From contig NZ_JACHFH010000029.1 of NCBI RefSeq assembly GCF_014201835.1, positions 1 through 38,311 of the forward strand: 38,311 bases of DNA. The letters run 5' to 3'. Of this stretch, positions 16,917 to 24,841 are shown piece after piece. The position numbers and the translations under genes were made by a program. The notes below the pieces were generated by a model that was given only the letters and a program-made list of their open reading frames with translations, did not search any database and had not been told where the DNA came from. The DNA is from Pectinatus brassicae. GTDB lineage: Bacteria > Bacillota > Negativicutes > Selenomonadales > Selenomonadaceae. How positions within the stretch are numbered: the stretch's first letter is position 1; every line of letters starts with the position of its first letter.

Positions 16917-18029
16917 ATGGACAGCAGAATAGAAAAATTAGCCTATAATCTTATCAATTATTCAACACATATTGAAAAAGGTGAAAAAATTCTTATAGAA
17001 GTATTTGATACAGGAGTGGAACTAGCTCAGGCACTTGTAAAGGAAACCTATAAAGTTGGTGGTATTCCATTTTTATCAGTGAAGAACCAGATATTACAGC
17101 GTGAAATGGTCATGGGTGCGACAAAAGAACAGATGCAGCTTATGGCTAAATGTGAATCAATGCTTATGAGTGAAATGGATGCGTATATTGGTTTACGTGG
17201 CAGTGAAAATGTCAGTGAACTCAGTGATGTGCCGGCAGAAAAGATGAAAATGTATCAGCAGGACTGGATGAAACCAGTACATGGAGATATTCGCGTGCCA
17301 TATACAAAATGGGTTGTGCTTAGATATCCTAATGGTGCTATGGCACAGCTTGCCAATATGAGTACCGAAAAATTTACTAACTATTATTTCGATGTCTGCA
17401 ATCTTGATTATAAAAAAATGAATGAAGCAATGACACCACTAAAAAAACGCATGGAAAGCGCTGATAAAGTTCAAATAAAAGGACCGGGAACAGATATTTC
17501 ATTTTCCATAAAAAATATGCCAGCAGTAAAATGTTCGGGTGAATGTAATATCCCTGATGGAGAAATATATACAGCACCAATAAAAGAAACAGTAAATGGC
17601 ACAATAACCTACAATACACCGGCAGTTTATCAGGGGGTTACTTTTGAAAATATTTCCCTGACCTTTAAAGATGGCAAGATTATAGAGGCTACTGCCAATA
17701 ATACTGAGGCATTAAATAAGATTCTTGATACTGATGAAGGTGCGCGCTATGTTGGAGAATTCTCTTTTGGCGTTAATCCTTATATAACAGTACCAATGAA
17801 AGATACTTTATTTGATGAAAAAATCAGTGGCAGTATTCATTTTACACCGGGATGTGCCTATGATGATGCCGATAACAGTAATCGTTCCTCGGTGCATTGG
17901 GATCTTGTTTTGGTTCAGACTGAGGCTTATGGTGGCGGAGAAATATATATCGATGGTGAACTTATCCGCAAAAATGGCATCTTTATCCCAGCAGATCTAC
18001 ATTGCCTTAACCCGGAAAACTTAAAATAA
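16917..18029 (+). CDS. Aminopeptidase, peptidase family M29
   Basis: 370 residues, thermophilic-aminopeptidase (AmpS/AmpT/PepS) family: cytosolic dinuclear metal enzymes that remove N-terminal residues from peptides. Ligand motifs are visible in order: 'NIPDGEIYTAP' (glutamate), 'GEFSFGVNP' (glutamate), 'GSIHFTPG' (histidine) and 'SVHWDLV' (histidine and aspartate). Members are often near 400 residues; this one has no obvious truncation because N-terminus and catalytic C-terminal domain are both complete. 'atggagg' precedes the ATG at 16917. It is transcribed alone and ends before a repeat element and terminator. Peptide use is the likely role; no regulatory site beyond the promoter is visible. 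Confidence 0.9.
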   Translation: MDSRIEKLAYNLINYSTHIEKGEKILIEVFDTGVELAQALVKETYKVGGIPFLSVKNQILQREMVMGATKEQMQLMAKCESMLMSEMDAYIGLRGSENVSELSDVPAEKMKMYQQDWMKPVHGDIRVPYTKWVVLRYPNGAMAQLANMSTEKFTNYYFDVCNLDYKKMNEAMTPLKKRMESADKVQIKGPGTDISFSIKNMPAVKCSGECNIPDGEIYTAPIKETVNGTITYNTPAVYQGVTFENISLTFKDGKIIEATANNTEALNKILDTDEGARYVGEFSFGVNPYITVPMKDTLFDEKISGSIHFTPGCAYDDADNSNRSSVHWDLVLVQTEAYGGGEIYIDGELIRKNGIFIPADLHCLNPENLK

Positions 18030-18045
18030 TAAATATTAGTTTTGT

Positions 18046-18121
18046 GCAAGTTAATAAATAGTGTAGCCTTAAAGCCGTCCCTTCAGGGAAGGTGGCTTGA
18101 CGAAGTCGAGTCGGAAGGGTT
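18046..18121 (+). repeat. Intergenic palindromic repeat, short copy
   Basis: The 52-bp core beginning at 18070 ('taaagccgtccctt...') recurs in inverted orientation at about 22908-22969 with only two differences, and the flank 'agttaataaa' is shared too. The core contains hairpins 'cttccct/agggaag'-type and 'gacgaagtc'. It is intergenic, between the aminopeptidase stop and its terminator. It resembles the small repeated intergenic elements common in gut Firmicutes. Confidence 0.8.
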
Positions 18122-18173
18122 ATAATTCCTCCGGCAGTTAAAATAATAACTAGTATAAAGCTGTATATTGATA

Positions 18174-18228
18174 AAAAAAAAGCTATCGTCAACTTATTAT
18201 ATTTATAAGTTGACGATAGCTTTTTTTT
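18174..18228 (+). terminator. Terminator before the biotin operon
   Basis: A 24-bp perfect stem (18174-18197 with 18205-18228; core 'gctatcgtcaacttat') with a 7-nt loop and eight T at the end. It is a very strong terminator for the aminopeptidase transcript, and its right arm also carries the -35 box of the bioY promoter. Confidence 0.9.
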
Positions 18229-18238
18229 ATGTTTTAAT
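18210..18238 (+). promoter_or_regulatory. Predicted promoter of the biotin operon
   Basis: TTGACG (18210-18215), a 17-nt spacer and TTTAAT (18233-18238). The -35 is built into the 3' arm of the upstream terminator. Two direct TGTTAAT repeats lie just downstream (18254-18260 and 18263-18269), at the start of the transcript. A BirA-type control site is expected here, but the known inverted operator is not clear. Confidence 0.6.
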
Positions 18239-18287
18239 AATAAAGGAGTAATCTGTTAATTTTGTTAATAAGGAAAGACGGGTGACA

Positions 18288-18851
18288 ATGTTGTCGACGA
18301 AAGAAAAAATATCGCCGCGCAATCTAGTATTATGTGGCTTGTTTACAGCACTTATTGCGATAGGGGCATTTATCAGGATTCCCGTGCCCGTTGTGCCGTT
18401 TACTTTGCAATTTTTGTTTACGATGCTGGCAGGAATTTTACTGGGGGGGCGCTACGGTGCTATAAGTGTGGCTATATATGTATCATTAGGCTTGATGGGA
18501 TTGCCGGTATTTACTGAAGGCGGCGGCCCCGGTTATATTTTTCAGCCGACATTTGGTTATCTTATCGGTTTTATCATTGCCAGCGGTGTAACAGGCAGTA
18601 TTATAAATAAAACTACTATTCCATCTTATAAAAGATTGCTAAGTGCGAATTTTATCGGACTTATTATCGTATATGCTTTTGGGCTTATTTACTGCTACCT
18701 TATCAGTAATTTTTACTTAGGCAAGGCAGTTAGTGCATGGGTAGTATTTTTATATGGTTTTATATTGGCAGTTCCTGGTGATATCGTGCTATGTATAATC
18801 GCCGCAGTTATTGGCAAAAAAATACTTCCGATTATAAATAGCAATAAATAA
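18288..18851 (+). CDS. bioY: Biotin transporter BioY (ECF S component)
   Basis: 187 residues, substrate-binding membrane component of the biotin ECF transporter, with about six membrane helices. Family marks seen are 'IRIPVPVVPFTLQFLFTML' near 26-44, 'GGRYGAISVAIYVSLG' and 'GLPVFTEGGGPGYIFQPTFG' near 70-90. It binds biotin and works alone or with the shared EcfA/EcfT energy module. The frame is open from GTG 18282; ATG 18288 is preferred, but with 'aaggaaag' upstream either is possible. It is the first gene of the biotin operon, 39 nt before bioB, so uptake and synthesis are co-expressed. Confidence 0.94.
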   Translation: MLSTKEKISPRNLVLCGLFTALIAIGAFIRIPVPVVPFTLQFLFTMLAGILLGGRYGAISVAIYVSLGLMGLPVFTEGGGPGYIFQPTFGYLIGFIIASGVTGSIINKTTIPSYKRLLSANFIGLIIVYAFGLIYCYLISNFYLGKAVSAWVVFLYGFILAVPGDIVLCIIAAVIGKKILPIINSNK

Positions 18852-18890
18852 AATTTATTAAATTTTTTAATATTAGGAGAGCGAATAAAG

Positions 18891-19874
18891 ATGCAGGAAC
18901 AGCAACAGTACATAGAAAAATTGAAAAATAAAGTATTAAATAAGCAGCAGATTGATAAGGATGAAGCGCTTGAACTGGTAAATATGCCATTGGCTGAACT
19001 GTGCCAGGCTGGTAATGAGATTCGCCAGCATTTTTGCGGTAATGTTTTTGATATCTGTACAATAATAAACGGCAAAAGCGGCAAATGCTCGGAAGACTGT
19101 AAATACTGTGCGCAGTCAGCTTACTATAAAACTAAGGTAGAAACATATAATTTACTTGATAGAAAAGAAATTGTCGATGGCGCCCGATATAATGAAAATA
19201 AAGGGGTTTTGCGGTATTCAATAGTGACTGCTGGCAAGAGCCTTAATGATGCTGAGATTGATGAAATGTGCAAGACTGCGCAGGCAATTGAGGACAATGG
19301 AAAAATTAAGGTGTGTGTGTCTTTTGGCCTTTTAAATGAAAGCCAGTATAAAAAACTCAATGATGCCGGAATAAAGCGAGTACATAATAATTTGGAAGCA
19401 TCAAAAAATTATTTTTCGAATGTCTGCACCACACATAGTTTTGACGACAAAGTAAAAGCTATAAAAGCTGCCCAGAAAGCAGGTATGACTGTTTGCAGCG
19501 GCGGTATCATGGGCTTGGGCGAATCCATGGAAGATAGAATTGATATGGCATTGTCGCTGCGGGAGTTAAATGTAAAATCAGTGCCGATAAATATGCTCAA
19601 TCCAATTCCGCATACACCATTTGCGGATAATAAGGTGCTTACTAATGATGAAATGTGTCGTATTGTGGCTATTTATCGTTTTGTTTTGCCGGATGTTTCA
19701 ATAAGATTAGCAGGCGGTAGAGGATTACTGCCTGATAAAGGAGAAGGCTGCTTCAAATCAGGTGCTAATGCGGCAATATCAGGTGATATGCTTACAACCT
19801 CCGGGATAACGATTGATACCGATATGGCAATGATTAAAAAATTAGGATTTGAAGTGGGGCTTTGGAATGAATAA
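18891..19874 (+). CDS. bioB: Biotin synthase
   Basis: 327 residues, radical SAM enzyme that inserts sulfur into dethiobiotin, the last step of biotin synthesis. The SAM-cluster cysteines are C66, C70 and C73 in 'CSEDCKYCAQ'. Other family marks are 'GIKRVHNNLE', 'CSGGIMGLGES', 'NMLNPIPHTPF' and 'RLAGGRGLLPDKGEGCFKSG', the last near the auxiliary cluster. 'aggagagcg' precedes the ATG. Its end overlaps the start of bioD by 8 nt. The enzyme uses an oxygen-labile cluster and needs reductant, which suits an anaerobe. Confidence 0.97.
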   Translation: MQEQQQYIEKLKNKVLNKQQIDKDEALELVNMPLAELCQAGNEIRQHFCGNVFDICTIINGKSGKCSEDCKYCAQSAYYKTKVETYNLLDRKEIVDGARYNENKGVLRYSIVTAGKSLNDAEIDEMCKTAQAIEDNGKIKVCVSFGLLNESQYKKLNDAGIKRVHNNLEASKNYFSNVCTTHSFDDKVKAIKAAQKAGMTVCSGGIMGLGESMEDRIDMALSLRELNVKSVPINMLNPIPHTPFADNKVLTNDEMCRIVAIYRFVLPDVSIRLAGGRGLLPDKGEGCFKSGANAAISGDMLTTSGITIDTDMAMIKKLGFEVGLWNE

Positions 19875-20541
19875 GACAAAAGGTCTTTTTATTACGGCAA
19901 CAGGAACGGATGTGGGCAAAACCTATGTTACCGGCTTGATTGTAAAGAAAATGCGTGATGCTGGGTTTAACTGCGGCTATTATAAAGGTGCTATAAGTGG
20001 CGCTGACAGCGTAGCCCAAAGTGATGCCGGTTATGTCAATAAATTTGCCGGTATTGGGCAAAGTGAAGACAGTCTTGTCCCTTATTTATATAAAGAGGCA
20101 GTGTCACCGCATTTGGCAGCTAAAATAGAAAATAAGCCTATTGAAATGGCGGTAGTTAAGGCAGGATATGCTAAAAATGCTGCTAGTTTTAATTATTTGA
20201 CGATGGAAGGTAGTGGCGGCATAGTCTGTCCGATTCGTCATGATGATAAAGAAAAGATTCAGCTGGAAGATTTTATTAAGGAACTGTCCCTGCCATCTCT
20301 TATTGTGGCAGATGCCGGCCTTGGAACAATAAATTATGTAGTGCTTACAGTAGAGTATATGAAAGCACGTAATTTACCAATAAAAGCCATTATTTTAAAT
20401 AATTACAGCGGTGGTATTATGCAGGAAGATAATATCAAGATGATTGAAGAAATGACTAATATAAAAGTAGCCGCTTTAGTAAAAAAAGGCGATACAGAAC
20501 TCGATATAGCAGCTGAGGCTTTGGCTGCATTTTATGAATAA
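19867..20541 (+). CDS. bioD: Dethiobiotin synthetase
   Basis: 224 residues, ATP-dependent ring closure of 7,8-diaminopelargonate with CO2. The P-loop is 'GTDVGKT' at 13-19, with 'KGAISGADS' after it and 'EGSGGIVCPI' near 112. The frame is open from TTG 19849, but the internal ATG 19867 begins the conserved start of the family and has 'gtgggg' upstream, overlapping the bioB stop. The early substrate loop is slightly different from the E. coli type (usual 'KPVQTG' region reads 'KGAISG'), as in other Firmicutes. It lies between bioB and bioA in one operon. Confidence 0.94.
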   Translation: MNKTKGLFITATGTDVGKTYVTGLIVKKMRDAGFNCGYYKGAISGADSVAQSDAGYVNKFAGIGQSEDSLVPYLYKEAVSPHLAAKIENKPIEMAVVKAGYAKNAASFNYLTMEGSGGIVCPIRHDDKEKIQLEDFIKELSLPSLIVADAGLGTINYVVLTVEYMKARNLPIKAIILNNYSGGIMQEDNIKMIEEMTNIKVAALVKKGDTELDIAAEALAAFYE

Positions 20542-20565
20542 ATTAAGTGAAGAGGCGTTAGTACA

Positions 20566-21909
20566 TTGAATAAACTTATTGAGGAAGATTTAAAATATAT
20601 CTGGCATCCCTGCTCGCAGATGAAGGACTATGAAACGCTTAAACCAATTGTTATCGACCATGGCAAAGGCTCATATCTTTATGATGTTGACGGCAATGAA
20701 TATATTGATATTATAAGCTCATGGTGGTGCAATTTGTTGGGGCACTGTAATCCTAAGATTAATGCTGCTATGAAAAAACAACTCGATACTTTAGAACATG
20801 TAATTTTTGCTAATTTATCACATGAGCCGGCCATAAAGCTCTGTCAGGAATTAATAAAAGTAATACCTAAGGGATTAGTTAAATTTAATTTCAGTGATAA
20901 TGGTTCAGCTTCAGTGGAATGTGCCCTTAAAATGGCGTTTCAATACCATGCCCAGACGGGACAATCTAAACGTACACGTTTTATGTGTTTGTCAGAAGGT
21001 TATCATGGTGAAACTGTCGGGGCACTATCGGTAGGCAGTATGGATTTATATGCCAAAATTTATAAACCGATGCTGATGGAAACAATTCATATCGAGGCAC
21101 CGGACTGTTATCGTTGTCCTTATGGCAAAGCACGTGATAACTGCCAGTGTGAATGTTTTGTCAATGCTGAAAAAGAGTTTGAGCGTTACGGTGCGGAAAC
21201 TGCAGCACTAATAGTTGAACCATTATTGCAGGGCAGTGCCGGCATGCGTATTTATCCGGCACGTTATTTGAAAAAATTGCGGGAACTGTGTGATAAGACC
21301 GGAGTATTATTGATAGTAGATGAAATTGCCACAGGATTTGGCCGTACGGGCAAAATGTTTGCTTGTGACCATGCCGGAATTTCACCGGATATTATGTGTA
21401 TATCCAAGGGCCTTACGGGCGGCTATATGCCAATGGCAATGACAATTACTACGCAAAAGATATATGATGCTTTTTATGATGATTATGGCAAAGGTCGTGC
21501 TTTTATGCATAGTCATACCTATAGCGGTAATCCATTAGGCTGCAGTGCGGCATTAGCTGTGCAGCAGATAATGCGCGAAGAGCATATTTTAGAAAATGCC
21601 GCCGAGACAGGAAAATATTTAACGGCTAAATTGCAGGAAAAACTGGCAGATCATAAAAATGTTGGTGAAATACGCTCGTTGGGATTAATAAATGCTATCG
21701 AGCTGGTAAAAGATAAAGATACGAAACAGCCATTTGATGCTAAATTGCGTACGGGTTATCAGATATATAAGAAGGCCTTGCAAAAAGGATTGTTACTACG
21801 CCCATTAGGTGATGTATTGTATTTTAATCCAGCACTTAATATTGATAAAGAAACTATCGATAAAGCGATAGATAGATGTATAGGATCTATGGATGAAATA
21901 TTAAAATAG
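20566..21909 (+). CDS. bioA: Adenosylmethionine-8-amino-7-oxononanoate aminotransferase
   Basis: 447 residues, PLP aminotransferase converting KAPA to diaminopelargonate with SAM as amino donor. It opens with 'IWHPCSQMKDYE', the BioA signature that distinguishes it from other class III aminotransferases, and has 'SSWWCN' near 50. The PLP lysine is K281 in 'CISKGLTGGYMPMA', and 'DEIATGFGRTG' precedes it. The start is TTG 20566, 10 nt after 'gagg'; no better start is visible. It ends at a strong bidirectional terminator. bioF, bioW and other pimelate-side genes are not in the window, so KAPA must come from elsewhere in the genome or the medium. Confidence 0.95.
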   Translation: MNKLIEEDLKYIWHPCSQMKDYETLKPIVIDHGKGSYLYDVDGNEYIDIISSWWCNLLGHCNPKINAAMKKQLDTLEHVIFANLSHEPAIKLCQELIKVIPKGLVKFNFSDNGSASVECALKMAFQYHAQTGQSKRTRFMCLSEGYHGETVGALSVGSMDLYAKIYKPMLMETIHIEAPDCYRCPYGKARDNCQCECFVNAEKEFERYGAETAALIVEPLLQGSAGMRIYPARYLKKLRELCDKTGVLLIVDEIATGFGRTGKMFACDHAGISPDIMCISKGLTGGYMPMAMTITTQKIYDAFYDDYGKGRAFMHSHTYSGNPLGCSAALAVQQIMREEHILENAAETGKYLTAKLQEKLADHKNVGEIRSLGLINAIELVKDKDTKQPFDAKLRTGYQIYKKALQKGLLLRPLGDVLYFNPALNIDKETIDKAIDRCIGSMDEILK

Positions 21910-21916
21910 CATATAT

Positions 21917-21961
21917 AAAAACAGATTGCCGCAGTATATATTACTGCGGCAATCTGTTTTT
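21917..21961. terminator. Bidirectional terminator between bioA and the DUF1445 gene
   Basis: A 20-bp perfect stem (21917-21936 with 21942-21961; core 'cagattgccgcagta') with a 5-nt loop and A/T flanks. The stop codon of the minus-strand gene lies inside the right end. Confidence 0.9.
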
Positions 21962-22748
21962 ACATTATTGATAGTTGTGAATTTAAAACATCGGTGATAA
22001 ACATGTGTCCGGGAGCATGCGTTATCATGAGTGGTGGCTTAGTAGTCATGGCGATTGACTGCGGGGTTACGCCGCAGGCCCAAAAGACAGGGACTTCGCC
22101 ATCACGTATTACGGAGGCATCACCAAAATCAGGCTTATTGATATCTTTAATGCCAATGGCTTCAGGGTCACCAATATGGATAGGTGCACCATGAACATAA
22201 GGCATGCGGGTTGTTATCTGCACAGCGCGGATAGCATCAGCCGGTTTCATCGGGCGCATGGATACAACCATTGGGCCATGGAAAACACCGGCGGGAACAC
22301 AATCGATATTGGTTTTGTACATAGGGACATTATGATTATCGGTGATATGGCGCAGTTCAAGTCCGGCATCGAGCATCGGGCTTTCAAAAGAGAAGCTGCA
22401 GCCAAGTAGAAATGCCACTAAATCATTCTGCCAGTATTTTTCAATATCGGTTACTTCATCGGTCATTTCGCCATGACGATAAATACGATATTTAGGAATA
22501 TCATAACGTAAGTCAGCATCAGGGGCGGTAAGATGAGGAATAGGACTGCCGGCATCAGTGACATCAAGAATCGGGCAAGGTTTTTTATTGCGCTGGCAGA
22601 ACAAGAGAAAATCAAAGGCCAGATCTTTAGGTAAAATAGCCATATTAGCCTGGGCATAGCCATTGCACATGCCGCTGGTCTGGGCAATAAGTTTATTTTC
22701 CCGTATTAATTTACGAACAGCATCAGGCGAAGCATTAGCATAATCCAT
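21960..22748 (-). CDS. DUF1445 protein, D-glutamate cyclase family (YcsI type)
   Basis: 262 residues, full length. Family marks are 'TSGMCNGYAQANMAILP', 'GCSFSFESPMLDAGLELRH', 'VPAGVFHGPMVVSMRP' and 'THAPGHMFITD'. Members characterised in eukaryotes cyclise D-glutamate to 5-oxo-D-proline; bacterial relatives are called 'putative hydro-lyase'. In B. subtilis the relative YcsI lies in the ycsF-ycsG-ycsI-kip locus. Here it is the last gene of an equivalent cluster, though separated from accC by 248 bp holding a repeat. The natural pathway would be D-glutamate to 5-oxoproline to glutamate. 'aaagaggag' precedes the ATG. Confidence 0.85.
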   Translation of the reverse strand: MDYANASPDAVRKLIRENKLIAQTSGMCNGYAQANMAILPKDLAFDFLLFCQRNKKPCPILDVTDAGSPIPHLTAPDADLRYDIPKYRIYRHGEMTDEVTDIEKYWQNDLVAFLLGCSFSFESPMLDAGLELRHITDNHNVPMYKTNIDCVPAGVFHGPMVVSMRPMKPADAIRAVQITTRMPYVHGAPIHIGDPEAIGIKDINKPDFGDASVIRDGEVPVFWACGVTPQSIAMTTKPPLMITHAPGHMFITDVLNSQLSIM

Positions 22749-22805
22749 TTTTTTTCTCCTCTTTATATAGTTATTTATTTCGTATTGTGCTAGTTAGATT
22801 TTAGA

Positions 22806-22986
22806 AGAGTGAAAGGCTCCTCTGTAGGCTATAATTCTTTGCGCTTTAGCGCTTAGAAATGTAGTACACATTGTGTGCGGAGTTGGCAGCAAAGCTGACT
22901 GAGGTATTAACCCTTCCGACTTGACTTCGTCAAGCCACCTTCCCTAAAGGGACGGCTTTAAAGACCACACTAGTTTATTAACTAGC
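22806..22986 (-). repeat. Intergenic palindromic repeat, long copy, inside the pxp operon
   Basis: Read on the minus strand, the 5' part (22986 to about 22908) matches the repeat at 18046-18121 with only two changes over 52 bp. It then continues into a second section with several small hairpins (for example 'gcgctttagcgc' and 'cagcaaagctg') ending near 'ggctcctct'. It fills almost all of the gap between accC and the DUF1445 gene (22749-22996), so it was probably inserted into an older operon. No open reading frame is present in it. Confidence 0.75.
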
Positions 22987-22996
22987 AAACATGAAT

Positions 22997-24367
22997 CTAT
23001 TTATTTTCTATAAGTTGGGCTAATACCTCATCTAAATGGTCTTCAAGGTAATTGGTATCAATTTTGCCAGCCCGAAAAGTTTCATTTAATAATAATCTTT
23101 TATGCATATCGATAGTAGTTTTTACACCGGTTATCTTAAAATTATTTAAAGCATGCAGCATTTTATCAATTGCTTCAGCACGAGTTGGTGCCCAAACGAT
23201 AACTTTGGCAATCATGGAATCATAAAATGGTGTAATTACATTTTGGCTGTACATGGCACTGTCGATGCGAATACCTTTGCCGACCGGCGGATAGAAGGCA
23301 TCAATTGTACCGGGGCAGGGCATGAAATTATTGTAGGGGTCTTCGGCATTTATGCGGCATTCTACAGCCCAGCCATTAATATGGATTTCATCTTGTGTCC
23401 AAGGCAGTACCTTACCAGCGGCTACGAGCAGCTGAGCTTTTATCAAATCAGTGCCGGTAACCATTTCGGTAACAGGATGTTCAACCTGGATACGGGTATT
23501 CATTTCCATAAAATAGAAATTATTTTTTTCATCAACAATAAATTCTACAGTACCAGCACCGCTGTAAGCAACGGCTTTGGCCGCGGCAACAGCAGCCTGC
23601 CCCATTTGTTCGCGCAAACTGGCATTCATTATCGGTGAAGGCGATTCTTCGAGTAGTTTTTGATGACGACGCTGTACCGAGCAGTCACGTTCACCCAGAT
23701 AAACAACATTGCCATAGTTATCAGCCATTATCTGTATCTCTACATGGCGGGACTTGGTAAGATATTTTTCCAAATATACACCGGCATTGCCAAAGGAACG
23801 TTCAGCTTCTTGGGCGGCTTGGTGCAGGGCTTTTTCCAGCTGGGAAACATTATCAACGACACGCATACCTTTGCCGCCACCACCGGCAGTAGCTTTGATT
23901 AAAACGGGATAACCAATTTTTTCGGCAATTGCCGTTGCTTCACCTACATCGTGGATAAGCCCCTTGGTTCCGGGAACGATAGGGATTTTAGCATTTTCCA
24001 TAGTATCACGGGCAATGGCTTTGTCGCCCATTTTTATTATGGCATTGCTTGATGGTCCGATAAATATCATACCAGCATTAGTGCAGGCCTGGGCAAAAGC
24101 CGCATTTTCCGCTAAAAAGCCATAGCCGGGATGGATGGCGTCGGCTTTGGCATGCTGGGCAACTGTCAGTATACGGCTGATATCAAGATAGCTCTTTTTG
24201 GCCTGAGCACTGCCAATACAGTATTTTTCATCGGCTAGTTTTACATGCAGGGAATTTTTATCAGCCTCTGAGTAAATGGCAATAGATAAGATGCCCATTT
24301 CTCGGCAGGCTTTGATTATTCTGACAGCAATTTCACCACGATTAGCAATAAGAACTTTTCTAAACAT
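22997..24367 (-). CDS. accC: Biotin carboxylase subunit
   Basis: 456 residues, complete ATP-grasp biotin carboxylase. 'RGEIAVRIIKACREMG' and the glycine-rich ATP loop 'AGGGGKGMRVV' (161-171) are present, and the active site 'MNTRIQVEHPVTE' places R292, Q294, V295 and E296 exactly as in E. coli AccC. It carboxylates the biotin of the carrier encoded just upstream, 13 nt away. No carboxyltransferase genes accA or accD are in the operon; the neighbours are pxpB and pxpC instead. It may therefore serve a dedicated 5-oxoproline enzyme rather than, or besides, acetyl-CoA carboxylase. 'gaaggcag' precedes the ATG. Confidence 0.93.
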   Translation of the reverse strand: MFRKVLIANRGEIAVRIIKACREMGILSIAIYSEADKNSLHVKLADEKYCIGSAQAKKSYLDISRILTVAQHAKADAIHPGYGFLAENAAFAQACTNAGMIFIGPSSNAIIKMGDKAIARDTMENAKIPIVPGTKGLIHDVGEATAIAEKIGYPVLIKATAGGGGKGMRVVDNVSQLEKALHQAAQEAERSFGNAGVYLEKYLTKSRHVEIQIMADNYGNVVYLGERDCSVQRRHQKLLEESPSPIMNASLREQMGQAAVAAAKAVAYSGAGTVEFIVDEKNNFYFMEMNTRIQVEHPVTEMVTGTDLIKAQLLVAAGKVLPWTQDEIHINGWAVECRINAEDPYNNFMPCPGTIDAFYPPVGKGIRIDSAMYSQNVITPFYDSMIAKVIVWAPTRAEAIDKMLHALNNFKITGVKTTIDMHKRLLLNETFRAGKIDTNYLEDHLDEVLAQLIENK

Positions 24368-24380
24368 AATATCACTGCCT

Positions 24381-24827
24381 TCAATAAGTTTTTATTTTAA
24401 ACAACGGCTGACCATATTCAATGAAATCGCCATCTTTTACAAGAACTTCCACGATTTCGCCTTCTTTTTCGGCTTCAATTTCAGAAAACAACTTCATTGA
24501 TTCTAAGATACAAATAATGGTGTTGGGATGAACTTTACTACCAACTTCCACAAATGATGCTGTATCTGGCTCAGCGGAGCTGTAAAAAGTACCAACCATC
24601 GGGGAGCATATTTCGTCAACATTATCATTGCTATTAGCAGCAGGACTGACATTTTGAGCGGCAGGGATAGTTGATGCTTTCTCGGTTGCGGCTGGTGTCG
24701 CAGTAACTGTGGCAGAATCTTTTTCCAGCAGTAGTTCGCTGTTATCATTAAGTTTTAAATGTAATTTATTCAGATGGGAATTTTCCAAGGTATAAATAAG
24801 GTCTTTGATTTCGTCTATATTAAACAA
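24381..24827 (-). CDS. accB: Biotin carboxyl carrier protein
   Basis: 148 residues. The N-terminal part (1-36, '[15 protein letters not shown]') is AccB-like, followed by an Ala/Pro/Thr-rich flexible linker (about 38-72) and a biotinyl domain. The biotin-accepting lysine is K112 in '[14 protein letters not shown]'; the motif is ESMK where most AccB have EAMK. The thumb loop '[15 protein letters not shown]' typical of AccB is present. The start is TTG 24827, with a perfect AGGAGG 7 nt upstream. It sits between pxpC and the biotin carboxylase gene, spaced 14 and 13 nt, so all are translated from one transcript. The partner carboxyltransferase is inferred to be PxpB/PxpC. Confidence 0.92.
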   Translation of the reverse strand: MFNIDEIKDLIYTLENSHLNKLHLKLNDNSELLLEKDSATVTATPAATEKASTIPAAQNVSPAANSNDNVDEICSPMVGTFYSSAEPDTASFVEVGSKVHPNTIICILESMKLFSEIEAEKEGEIVEVLVKDGDFIEYGQPLFKIKTY

Positions 24828-24841
24828 GGTAAAACCTCCTG

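Noticed and set aside
18254-18269. Two TGTTAAT motifs upstream of bioY as a BirA operator
   Set aside because: They are direct repeats 9 bp apart, not the inverted, widely spaced arms of known BirA sites.
22806-22986. CRISPR or riboswitch in the gap between accC and the DUF1445 gene
   Set aside because: There is one copy here and one inverted copy 4.9 kb away, not a regular array; no known aptamer pattern was seen.
23153-23638. Plus-strand reading frame of 161 codons
   Set aside because: It is antisense to the conserved accC gene; composition looks like a frame shadow.
22997-24827. Plain assignment of accB and accC to acetyl-CoA carboxylase only
   Set aside because: The carboxyltransferase genes are absent and the pair is embedded with pxpB and pxpC; the simple label may be incomplete, although a shared role remains possible.
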